Assembly: GCA_905365145.1 (NCBI GenBank)
Contig: CAJPIO010000001.1
Coordinates: 62,001 to 126,000, forward strand
From: Candidatus Saccharimonadota bacterium
GTDB taxonomy: Bacteria; Patescibacteriota; Saccharimonadia; Saccharimonadales; Saccharimonadaceae
DNA: 64,000 nt
Direction of reading: 5' to 3'
The notes beneath the pieces are model-generated. The model was not told the DNA's origin. It saw only the letters and a list, made by a program, of their open reading frames with translations, and searched no databases. Of the stretch, positions 15,907 to 23,358 are shown in pieces; positions within the stretch are counted from its first letter, which is position 1; each line of letters opens with the position of its first letter. Made by a program: the position numbers and the translations under genes.

Positions 15907-16665
15907 ATGAAAACAGATTCGACCGAATTATCATCGCCAACTGGCATTTATAGCGATAGAGAAATTGCAGCCGCACTAGCAGATGGTCATATCGTTTGCG
16001 ACCCAGCGCCAGCGCGTATCAATGGTAGCAGTGTTGATGTAACGCTTGGCTATTATTTTTATAGAGCTGGCAGTCAGGGGAAGGAAAGGTTATTTAATCC
16101 ATTCGACGAAACTGACGTTCGGCGCTACTTTGGTGAATACAAAATTGCTAAACCGTGGCGCGAAGTTCGCTGTCGAATTACTGATCAAGGTGTCGCTGGC
16201 ATTGATAGCATCAAAGGTATTAATGACAATCATCCGGTCATCGTCTTGCGGCCAAACGAGCGAATCCTGGCTCATACTCATGAATTTATTGGCATTCTGC
16301 CGCCAGGTACTACCAGTATGCAGGCTCGTAGTACTACTGGCCGTATTGGCATCTCGGCTTGCTACTGCGCTGGTTGGGGTGATCCAGGCTATATTAACCG
16401 CTGGACTATGGAGGTTCATAATCTCAACGAAAATGAGTACATTGTGCTGCCAGTTGGCTATCGTATAGCGCAAATTGTCTTTAGTGCTACCGGACCAGTG
16501 GCTACCGAATATGCCAAAGCCTCTGGTAATTACCAGGCTGATGTTAGCGCTGACCTTGCTGCTGTTAAAGCTGCCTGGCGGCCGTGGATGTTATTGCCGC
16601 GAGCTTATGCTTCGCCGGTAGAATTACCGCAACCTGTCGCTGGTCTTAGCGAAGGATTACTGTAA
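15907..16665 (+). CDS. dcd: dCTP deaminase (dcd/dUTPase superfamily)
   Basis: 252 residues, longer than the usual 190. It makes dUTP (or dUMP) from dCTP for thymidylate synthesis. Family signatures are PARINGSSVDVTLGYYFY near residue 35, ARSTTGRIGISACYCAGWGD, the catalytic-glutamate strand NRWTMEVHNLNENEYIVLPV, and GYRIAQIVFSATG. The extra residues are an N-terminal lead and a C-terminal tail rich in Ala/Pro. It is translated with tmk: the stop is followed 17 nt later by ATG of tmk with a GGAGA site. Whether it is mono- or bifunctional (with dUTPase activity) cannot be decided from the sequence. Confidence 0.88.
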   Translation: MKTDSTELSSPTGIYSDREIAAALADGHIVCDPAPARINGSSVDVTLGYYFYRAGSQGKERLFNPFDETDVRRYFGEYKIAKPWREVRCRITDQGVAGIDSIKGINDNHPVIVLRPNERILAHTHEFIGILPPGTTSMQARSTTGRIGISACYCAGWGDPGYINRWTMEVHNLNENEYIVLPVGYRIAQIVFSATGPVATEYAKASGNYQADVSADLAAVKAAWRPWMLLPRAYASPVELPQPVAGLSEGLL

Positions 16666-16682
16666 AGGCCGGAGATTGTGTA

Positions 16683-17345
16683 ATGAGCGGTACTTATATC
16701 GTCATCGAAGGTAACGACGGTACAGGCAAATCAACCCAAGCTGAATTGCTAGCTGATTACTGCCGCCAGCAAGGCCGGGAAGTGATAATTGTAGAGGAGC
16801 CTGGCAGCGACGACCCAGGCAAAACTACGCCCATTGCTTACTATCTGCGCTCACTAATCAAAAACGGCACTCTAGTCCGTGATCCTGAAATCAACTTAGC
16901 ACTATTTAGTGCTGCTCGCCGCGAACTATGGCAACAAAAAATTGCGCCAGCCTTAAATCGCGGCGCTGTTGTCATTTCGGCGCGTAACTATATTTCAACT
17001 TTAGCTTATCAAGGTTATGGCGAGGGAGTTAATACGGATCATATTATGGCAATTACTAAACTTTTTACAGACGAACGTTACATGAAGCCGGATTTCATTA
17101 TTATTTTGACCCTTGACAACGAGAGCGAACGTAAAAAACGAATTACTAAGCGTAGCCAAAGTCTAGACACTTCAGATGCTTTCGAATCGCGTAGTAGTAA
17201 TTTTCAGAAACGCATTGATGCTGCATATCGTACAATTGCTAGCGAATTGCCCTCGTCTTATGTCATAGAATGTTACGACAATGGCCATTGCAAGACAGCC
17301 GAGCAAATAAGCGTTGAAATTCAATCAATTGTTAAGCAGTTATAA
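16683..17345 (+). CDS. tmk: Thymidylate kinase
   Basis: 220 residues of a P-loop kinase that phosphorylates dTMP to dTDP. The P-loop is IVIEGNDGTGKSTQAE (6-21). EEPG replaces the TREPG motif, LALFSAARRELW follows, and STLAYQGYG corresponds to the usual DSSLAYQG. The DRY that normally precedes it is changed to ARN (VVISARNYIST), an atypical substitution in the base-binding region. The lid segment KKRITKRSQSLD contains basic residues. Second gene of the dcd-tmk unit; its end overlaps the convergent RelA/SpoT-like gene by 6 nt. Confidence 0.9.
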   Translation: MSGTYIVIEGNDGTGKSTQAELLADYCRQQGREVIIVEEPGSDDPGKTTPIAYYLRSLIKNGTLVRDPEINLALFSAARRELWQQKIAPALNRGAVVISARNYISTLAYQGYGEGVNTDHIMAITKLFTDERYMKPDFIIILTLDNESERKKRITKRSQSLDTSDAFESRSSNFQKRIDAAYRTIASELPSSYVIECYDNGHCKTAEQISVEIQSIVKQL

Positions 17346-19079
17346 TTCAATTATATACAGCTCTTGCAAAAGGTGTTCAAGTTCATGGAATAACTTCTCG
17401 CCGCCTTCGTCTGATTGGCCGTTGGTTTCATAGCTATTAGGATTCAAGCGGCTCATGCGATCATGGATATCGTTGAGGACTCCTACGAATAGTTTGCGCG
17501 TTTTACGAGCTTCTTCGTCCAACTCTTGCTTTTTAGGATCGTCATCGGGCAGCTTGTAGTAGCCTTCCTTTTTGAGTTTAGTATCAATATGTTTGTAAGC
17601 AATATGTGCAATGTCGCCAGTTCGCGATCGTTGGCGCTCATCTTTGGTTAAAAACTGAAACTCAATAGGAATGTTGATTATTTCGCCAGGTTTATACGGA
17701 TGTTCTTGTCTTGCGATAAATGTTACCTTTGAAACTTCCATCTTTTTGTATCCTTTTTTTTCGATGTCCGCTTTAGTTTGTTCTTTTATGTGAATTTGCG
17801 ATTTGTCTATGCCAGCTTCGGCTAAAGTTTGGGTCATAGTCTGGACGTAATTGCTAGCGCCCTGGACGTAGATGGCAGATTGTTTACTAGCTGCCTTTTG
17901 CAGTTCGACATTTGGCAGGGCAGAAAGGATTTGCACTATTTCGGTAAAGTTTTTCGCCGATGATTCCAAGTCTGGTGAGATATCCATCATGGCAAATGGA
18001 TCCATAGGCATATTGCCGTTGTCGCGATCTGATTTATCAGCAAGTGAACCGACAGATTTCACGCGGTAATTGCCAGAGGTTAGGCTGCCGCTGGGTAGTT
18101 GGGCTGCGAACTCGCCAACTACGGCAGGACATTCTCCGCTGTAATCGGGGCCGATTACAAGCGAAACATCGTATTTATCGCCAAAAATACTCTCCAATAT
18201 ACGTCTGACGCCGACTGTCTTTATATTAAACAACATGTCTCTTGCTTGCTTTATCGAAGCAAATTTGTTCAACTTCTCGAGGCGGATGCGTTTTGCTAGG
18301 CCTAGTAGTTTCGAGCCTAAAGCTTCTAGCCCTAATACTTCGCACAGCGGAGCATAGAACGACTCCGCTTCTAAAACATCTTGCAACAGCGCGGACTCCC
18401 GGTTGGATACTGGATGTTCCAAATTATCAATTAATTCGCAAGCTTTAATAATCACAGATTCGATATTTACAGTTTGCAAGAAATCTTTCATGTATTCTGG
18501 GTCAATACGAGCCTCTGATACAGCCCAAGCTTCTCTTGGAACGACGCCTTCGTACCTATCGGAAATGACGCTGGCTATATCTTTGCGGCGATTATTCTCA
18601 TCTGGCAAGCTTGCAGCGGTCTCGTCGGCTAATGTTTTCCGATGTCTGCCAGCTGCCACCTCAATCTCGTCGAAATCTGACAAGATATCCCGCATATAGC
18701 GTGATTTATCATGGGGGATTCTGGGGTCGGTAAAGTATTTTAACAGCGCTAGTCCGGCAGCATCGCGCGATTCTTGGCTATATTTTCCGTCTGGGTTGCG
18801 GAATCGGGATACGATATCATGCAGCATGATCGCATCGCGCGTATCAGGCATAAGATCGCCGGCAAAAGCCTTAACTAATCCATAAACTCTATGAGCATGC
18901 TCAATCAGATCAGGACGCTCCCGCGAGGCTGCTCTTAGGTAATTAATAGCCAGGCTGTCAACTAGATCGTCTGAATTATATTTCTCTGGATATTGTTGAC
19001 TAGAAAACCCCTGCTTGTCAGCAGGGTCAAGCGTATCATATCCCCTTGTACGAACACCAGGGCTTGTCTTCGTTCTCAC
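17340..19079 (-). CDS. Divergent RelA/SpoT-like (RSH) protein with HD domain
   Basis: 579 residues. An HD domain is visible at EHAHRVYGLVKAF (60-72) and MLHDIVSRF (85-93), then IIKACELIDNLEHP and SFYAPLCEVLGLEALGSKLL, which align with the RSH hydrolase region (KxADRxHNMRT, YAPLAxRLG). Further on, YRVKSVGSLADK resembles the ATP-binding RxKxxxSxxxK of the (p)ppGpp synthetase, and PIEFQFLTKDERQRSRTGDI plus AHIAYKH matches the ExQxRT...AHxxYK end of that domain. The hydrolase HDxxED motif is HDIVSRF, so hydrolysis may be lost. I infer a remote alarmone synthetase/hydrolase homologue. The start is GTG, 8 nt after TACAAT. Confidence 0.6.
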   Translation of the reverse strand: MRTKTSPGVRTRGYDTLDPADKQGFSSQQYPEKYNSDDLVDSLAINYLRAASRERPDLIEHAHRVYGLVKAFAGDLMPDTRDAIMLHDIVSRFRNPDGKYSQESRDAAGLALLKYFTDPRIPHDKSRYMRDILSDFDEIEVAAGRHRKTLADETAASLPDENNRRKDIASVISDRYEGVVPREAWAVSEARIDPEYMKDFLQTVNIESVIIKACELIDNLEHPVSNRESALLQDVLEAESFYAPLCEVLGLEALGSKLLGLAKRIRLEKLNKFASIKQARDMLFNIKTVGVRRILESIFGDKYDVSLVIGPDYSGECPAVVGEFAAQLPSGSLTSGNYRVKSVGSLADKSDRDNGNMPMDPFAMMDISPDLESSAKNFTEIVQILSALPNVELQKAASKQSAIYVQGASNYVQTMTQTLAEAGIDKSQIHIKEQTKADIEKKGYKKMEVSKVTFIARQEHPYKPGEIINIPIEFQFLTKDERQRSRTGDIAHIAYKHIDTKLKKEGYYKLPDDDPKKQELDEEARKTRKLFVGVLNDIHDRMSRLNPNSYETNGQSDEGGEKLFHELEHLLQELYIIEL

Positions 19080-19087
19080 GAATCTCT

Positions 19088-19093
19088 ATTGTA
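19088..19093 (-). promoter_or_regulatory. -10 element of the RSH-like gene
   Basis: TACAAT on the minus strand, 8 nt before the GTG start at 19079; no Shine-Dalgarno. Confidence 0.5.
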
Positions 19094-19149
19094 CCAGAAA
19101 CGCCTAAATATGTCAAGCATTTACTATTGTGTAATGCAGCAAAATTTGC

Positions 19150-19155
19150 TATAAT
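19150..19155 (+). promoter_or_regulatory. -10 element of the rplJ-rplL operon
   Basis: TATAAT upstream of the L10 leader; start point expected near 19162. Confidence 0.65.
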
Positions 19156-19159
19156 AGAT

Positions 19160-19267
19160 ATTAGACATTGCCAGAGACAGCGGCCGCAGGAGCAATTCTG
19201 CTTAATATGCCGCCGAGGGAATCAACTTTTCCTGTAATATAGTCTTTGGCGAGCGCCAAAGTTTTTT
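19160..19267 (+). promoter_or_regulatory. L10 leader with attenuator terminator
   Basis: The leader carries conserved L10-leader pieces: AGACAGCGGC, then GCTTAATATGCCGCCGAGG (two segments that pair GCGGC with GCCGC). It is followed by an intrinsic terminator, CTTTGGC/GCCAAAG (19244-19261) plus six T, which lies before the rplJ start. In known cases, binding of L10 (or L10-L12) favours termination; this is inferred here. Confidence 0.85.
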
Positions 19268-19338
19268 GTTGCTCGCCGAATGTCGCCCCTTAACAATACG
19301 ATCGCATAAATATCAAATAAACCAAAGGAGTATTATCA

Positions 19339-19863
19339 ATGGCAATTTCCAAAGATAAGAAACAAGCTTTGGTTGCAGAGATGAGCGAGTTGTTTGCTAG
19401 CGCAAAAGCTATCGCCGTGGCTAAATACCAGGGCACTAGCGTAGCTGAATTGCAAGAGCTGCGCAAAGCTGCTCGCGAAAATGGCGTGGTCGTCAAAGTT
19501 GTCAAGAACCGCTTGGTGCGCGTAGCTTTTGCCGCTAGCGAGACGTTCAAAGAGACTGATACTTCTGCGCTGCAAGGCCAGCTAATTTATGCTGTTTCTA
19601 GCGACGACGAGGTGATGGCTGCTAAAGTCCTTAACGACTTTGCAAAGACTCATCCTAGCGTCGAACTAGTCGCTGGATTCAGCGGTGAAGGCCTGGCTCA
19701 GAGCGCTGCCGATGTGGTAGCTCTGGCTGGCTTGCCGAGCAAGAATCAGCTCATCGCCGAGGCTGTGGCACAACTGCTCAGTCCGGTACACGACGTTACC
19801 AACGCGCTCTCTGGCAATCTGCATGCATTGCTGGACGGCGTGGCAGACAAAGCAACCGCTTAA
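19339..19863 (+). CDS. rplJ: 50S ribosomal protein L10
   Basis: 174 residues, usual length. The N-terminal rRNA-binding half reads MAISKDKKQALVAEMSELFA and VAELQELRKAARENGVVVKV, then KNRLVRVAF, as in L10 proteins; the C-terminal helix (NQLIAEAVAQLLSPVHDVTN) is the binding site for L7/L12 dimers. It anchors the stalk that recruits translation GTPases. AAGGAG precedes the ATG. First gene of the rplJ-rplL operon, under the attenuator described above. Confidence 0.97.
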   Translation: MAISKDKKQALVAEMSELFASAKAIAVAKYQGTSVAELQELRKAARENGVVVKVVKNRLVRVAFAASETFKETDTSALQGQLIYAVSSDDEVMAAKVLNDFAKTHPSVELVAGFSGEGLAQSAADVVALAGLPSKNQLIAEAVAQLLSPVHDVTNALSGNLHALLDGVADKATA

Positions 19864-19904
19864 GCAACCAATCTAATTAAAATTTAACTACAAGGAGAAT
19901 TACT

Positions 19905-20282
19905 ATGGCAGACCTAAAGAAACTTGCCGAAGAGCTGACTAAATTGACAGTTCTCGAAGTAAATGAATTAAAGAATATCCTCAAAGAAGAATACGGCATC
20001 GAGCCAGCTGCTGCCGCAGTTGCCGTTGCTGGTCCAGCTGCCGACGCTGGTGCGGCCGCCGCTGATGAAAAGACTGAATTTACTGTCACCTTGAAAGACG
20101 CTGGCAGCCAAAAAGTCGCCGTCATCAAAGCTGTCAAGGAACTAACCGGCCTTGGTCTCGGCGAGGCGAAAGCTTTGGTTGATAACGCGCCAAGCCCAAT
20201 CAAAGAAAAAGTCAGCAAAGACGAGGCCGAAGCTGCCAAGAAAGCCTTGGAAGAGGCTGGCGCTACCGTCGAAGTCGCTTAA
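19905..20282 (+). CDS. rplL: 50S ribosomal protein L7/L12
   Basis: 125 residues. N-terminal dimerisation helices (MADLKKLAEELTKLTVLEVN), an Ala/Gly-rich hinge (PAAAAVAVAGPAADAGAA), and the C-terminal factor-binding domain KTEFTVTLKDAGSQKVAVIK, LGLGEAKALVDNAPSPIKEK. It has an AAGGAG site and is followed by a terminator. Stalk protein that stimulates GTP hydrolysis by elongation factors. Confidence 0.98.
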   Translation: MADLKKLAEELTKLTVLEVNELKNILKEEYGIEPAAAAVAVAGPAADAGAAAADEKTEFTVTLKDAGSQKVAVIKAVKELTGLGLGEAKALVDNAPSPIKEKVSKDEAEAAKKALEEAGATVEVA

Positions 20283-20324
20283 TCTCGAATATATTTCCAG
20301 ATTCGCACGATCGTATTGTTTTAG

Positions 20325-20354
20325 AAAACGCCTCCAAAATCTGGGGGCGTTTTT
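20325..20354 (+). terminator. Terminator of rplJ-rplL
   Basis: AAAACGCCTCC pairs with GGGGGCGTTTTT around AAAATCT, ending in a T-run. Confidence 0.85.
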
Positions 20355-20434
20355 GTATGCCTAAAACGGTCGACGATTTTTACAACGACTTTGCGTTCAT
20401 ATCTGTTAAACTTGTGGAAAGATGGCCTAAAGGG

Positions 20435-20462
20435 TTGACGTGATATCCTGATGCGTTATAAT
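20435..20462 (+). promoter_or_regulatory. Promoter upstream of the 171-residue protein gene
   Basis: TTGACG, 16-nt spacer, TATAAT. The mRNA would have a leader of about 37 nt with an AAAGGA site, so unlike many genes here it is not leaderless. Confidence 0.7.
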
Positions 20463-20505
20463 TGGAATGATATTATAAAAACATACAAAGGATTGCGAGA
20501 CTAGT

Positions 20506-21021
20506 ATGTCAGAATTACCAGAGAAACAAGTCAAGCGGCTCAAGATGCTTATTCAAGACGCCGAGACTAATTTGGCTGCTGCCAAAGAGCTACTAATTAG
20601 CATAATGGGCGAAGACGGGCAAGTCGTGATGCCAACTAATAGCCGCGAGGATGTCTCAGGCAAAGTTATCGAGGGTGTTTTCGACGGCCAGACGATGGTC
20701 GGTCCAGATGGCAAAAATTACCCGGTACCGGCTAATTATGCTAGCAAGTCTAAGCTAGTTGAGGGCGATATCCTCAAACTAACTATCGCTGATGATGGCG
20801 GTTTCATTTATAAGCAAATTGGCCCGGTTGCCCGCAAGCAAGTTATCGGTACGCTTACGCAGCATGACGGCGCCTACTATGTTGAAGCGCAAGGTAAAGA
20901 GTATCGGATTTTGCTAGCGAGCGTGACCTATTTCCGTATCAATGTTGGCGATCAGGTTACTATTATTGTGCCAGAAGACAATCCTGATGCCACCTGGGCG
21001 GCAGTTGAAGCAGCTCTATAA
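20506..21021 (+). CDS. Conserved hypothetical protein, coiled coil plus beta-rich domain
   Basis: 171 residues. Residues 3-34 (ELPEKQVKRLKMLIQDAETN and on) form an amphipathic helix or coiled coil; a second part from about residue 45 is rich in beta strands with VIEGVFDGQTMVGPDGKNY and VGDQVTIIVPEDNP. The layout recalls GreA-like helical hairpins plus a small barrel, but I see no reliable motif and assign no function. Its own strong promoter suggests steady expression. The next gene (DUF2797) starts 36 nt downstream. Confidence 0.7.
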   Translation: MSELPEKQVKRLKMLIQDAETNLAAAKELLISIMGEDGQVVMPTNSREDVSGKVIEGVFDGQTMVGPDGKNYPVPANYASKSKLVEGDILKLTIADDGGFIYKQIGPVARKQVIGTLTQHDGAYYVEAQGKEYRILLASVTYFRINVGDQVTIIVPEDNPDATWAAVEAAL

Positions 21022-21056
21022 TCTATAAGTTTGGATCATCACAAATAGGGGTATTA

Positions 21057-21944
21057 ATGCATGATTTAGGCGAGGGAACTTTTCGGTTTACACGGGTCAG
21101 CTACGATCCTAGTAGTAACTTGCCGTATTTGCGCGTCATGGATGATGGCGGTAAGTTCTGGCGTATGCAGCCGCAAGGCGAATTTACTCTATCATTTGAT
21201 ACTAGCACCAAAAAATGTATTGGTTGGTACGATTTGGCAGCTAAGCAATGCCATCGCTGTCCTGGCGACCGCCAGCTTGATGATAAATACGAGCAATGTC
21301 CAGAGTGCCAGCAAAAGACTGGTTTCAATCCAGCGTTCTACAATACTACCAATATCAGCCAACAGCAGGCTGAGCTGAATCAGCAGCCGCATATCTTATA
21401 CTTAGCTTATTTCTCGCCAGAGGTGATAAAGGTTGGCATTTCTTATGCTGAACGCAAACTAGCGCGATTGTTAGAACAAGGTGCCCGCAATGCTGCTATC
21501 CTTGAAGTATTTCCTAGCGCTAACATCGCTCGCCAATACGAAGCGAAGATCGCCCGGCTGCCAGGTCTTTGCGAGAGTGTGCAGCTGCGCAAGAAAGCAA
21601 CAATTCTAGCAAATGAGCATTACGATCCGACGCTAGCCGAGCAGAAATTACACCAAACAATCCAGCGGATCGCAGAGCAGTTAGGCGTTAAATTTGATAA
21701 CAGCGAGTTCTTAAATTTATCGCCATACATGCTAACTATCGAACCAAAAAGCGATGATCTAACGGAAATAACCGAGCCAAAAATCGCTGGACGCTTCGCA
21801 GGGCTAATTGGTGGTATGCTAATTATGCAGCAAAATAGCCGCTTTATTTTCTTATCAATCAAAAAATATATCGGATACGATATGACCATTAGCCGTACTG
21901 TTGAGCAGCTAGATCTAGCGCCAGTTCAAGCTTCGCTATTTTAA
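21057..21944 (+). CDS. DUF2797-family protein with Cys-rich motif and GIY-YIG-like region
   Basis: 295 residues. An N-terminal beta region (LSFDTSTKKCIGWYD) leads into a Cys cluster, KQCHRCPGDR then YEQCPECQQKTGF (about residues 60-90), likely binding zinc. Then follows HILYLAYFSPEVIKVGIS with ERKLARLLEQGARNAAI, which resembles the GIY-YIG nuclease strand-strand pattern, as in DUF2797 proteins. The function of the family is not established. It keeps its metal-binding cysteines, unlike DnaX, RecR and LigA in the same window. A GGGG site precedes the ATG. Confidence 0.75.
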   Translation: MHDLGEGTFRFTRVSYDPSSNLPYLRVMDDGGKFWRMQPQGEFTLSFDTSTKKCIGWYDLAAKQCHRCPGDRQLDDKYEQCPECQQKTGFNPAFYNTTNISQQQAELNQQPHILYLAYFSPEVIKVGISYAERKLARLLEQGARNAAILEVFPSANIARQYEAKIARLPGLCESVQLRKKATILANEHYDPTLAEQKLHQTIQRIAEQLGVKFDNSEFLNLSPYMLTIEPKSDDLTEITEPKIAGRFAGLIGGMLIMQQNSRFIFLSIKKYIGYDMTISRTVEQLDLAPVQASLF

Positions 21945-21959
21945 TCGCTGATTCTGCGC

Positions 21960-21965
21960 TATAAT
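21960..21965 (+). promoter_or_regulatory. -10 element of dnaX
   Basis: TATAAT ending 7 nt before ATG 21973; leaderless start predicted. Confidence 0.6.
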
Positions 21966-21972
21966 ATAACAA

Positions 21973-23358
21973 ATGGGTAAGGCTTTATATCGGAAATATC
22001 GCAGCCGGTCGCTGAGCGAGATTGTCGGTCAGCCGCATATTACGGCGATTTTAGAGCGGGCAATTGCTAACGGAACGACGGCGCACGCTTATTTATTGAC
22101 AGGGCCGCGCGGCGTTGGTAAAACGTCGATTGCGCGGATTCTGGCACACGAAATTAATCGCTTGCCGTACCGCGATGAGTCAACTCATCTCGACATTATC
22201 GAGATTGATGCAGCCAGCAATAATTCAGTTGAAGATATCCGTGATTTGCGTGAGAAGGTTCAGATTGCGCCCGTTAGCGCCCCCAAAAAAATCTATATTA
22301 TTGACGAGGTTCACATGCTGAGCAAATCAGCGTTCAATGCACTGCTCAAAACGCTTGAAGAACCGCCCGAGCACGCTGTGTTTATCCTAGCAACCACTGA
22401 CGCTGATAAATTGCCAGCTACAATTCTTAGTCGTGTCCAACGCTTTAATTTCCGGACAATTAGCCAAGACGAAGTTGCCGCACATTTGCGTACCATTGCT
22501 GATGCCGAGCAGATTTCTATTGACGACGACGCCCTGCAGCTAATTGCCCGCTATGGGCAGGGAAGTTTCCGCGATAGTATTAGCCTGCTAGATCAAATGC
22601 GAAATTTAAGCAGCGAGACAGTCACTGCCGCTATGGTCGAAGATTCGCTAGGCTTAGCAAGTACGGCTGAGGTTCGACAGCTGCTAGAGGCTTATTGCGC
22701 GGGTGATTTACAAACTATCGCCGACACCTTGCGCGCGCTTGAGCATAGAGGCGTGCCAGCCAATGCTATCAGCGAGCAATTACTGCACGAAATCCGCAGC
22801 GACATCATCAATAAATCTAATTGCTTGCCGCTGGCCGACAAATTATTATCAAATCAGAAAACCGCTTGGCCGTATGTCAAATTGCTGATAGCGCTTGGTT
22901 CTAATACAAATGTTTCTAATTCTGATATTCCTGCGGAGTCAACGCCAGCGCAGCCGGAATCAGCGCAACCAATGGCCGTGAACGAACCAGCGCCTGTTTA
23001 CGCGCCGCAGCCAGCTAGCGATACTCCGCAAAAAAAGAAGAAAAATGTCCAGCCAAATCAAACAGCTAATTTTGACTGGTCAAAATTTCTTGAGGCTGTT
23101 CACGCAGAATCCACTGGCGCCTATAGTTATCTCGCGAAGGGCGGCTACGAATTAGACGATCAGCAGTTAACGATTTTTGCTGGTAAGAAATTTGCTAAAA
23201 ATCAAATCGAAAAGTCGCTGCCAGTGCTTGCTGGCGCTCTACAGGCACAAAATCTTGACCGTGAAATTATCATCAGCGCTAAGCCAAAACCGCCAAAAGA
23301 TAGTCAAACTGCCGCCGTTCTTGATATCATGGGCGGAGGAGAAGAGGTGAATTTGTAA
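21973..23358 (+). CDS. dnaX: DNA polymerase III clamp-loader subunit (tau/gamma), no zinc module
   Basis: 461 residues, shorter than most DnaX. The AAA+ core is clear: ALYRKYRSRSLSEIVGQPHI, Walker A LLTGPRGVGKTSIARIL, Walker B IYIIDEVHMLSKSAFNALLK, sensor 1 VFILATTDADKLPATILSR. In DnaX of most bacteria the loop after Walker A holds four cysteines binding zinc; here HEINRLPYRDESTHLDIIEI replaces it with about 14 residues fewer and no cysteine. The SRC motif reads SRVQRF. Domain III and a short basic C-terminal part (KKKKNVQP..., about 355-460) follow. It loads the beta clamp. The gene overlaps dnaB by one base. Confidence 0.93.
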   Translation: MGKALYRKYRSRSLSEIVGQPHITAILERAIANGTTAHAYLLTGPRGVGKTSIARILAHEINRLPYRDESTHLDIIEIDAASNNSVEDIRDLREKVQIAPVSAPKKIYIIDEVHMLSKSAFNALLKTLEEPPEHAVFILATTDADKLPATILSRVQRFNFRTISQDEVAAHLRTIADAEQISIDDDALQLIARYGQGSFRDSISLLDQMRNLSSETVTAAMVEDSLGLASTAEVRQLLEAYCAGDLQTIADTLRALEHRGVPANAISEQLLHEIRSDIINKSNCLPLADKLLSNQKTAWPYVKLLIALGSNTNVSNSDIPAESTPAQPESAQPMAVNEPAPVYAPQPASDTPQKKKKNVQPNQTANFDWSKFLEAVHAESTGAYSYLAKGGYELDDQQLTIFAGKKFAKNQIEKSLPVLAGALQAQNLDREIIISAKPKPPKDSQTAAVLDIMGGGEEVNL

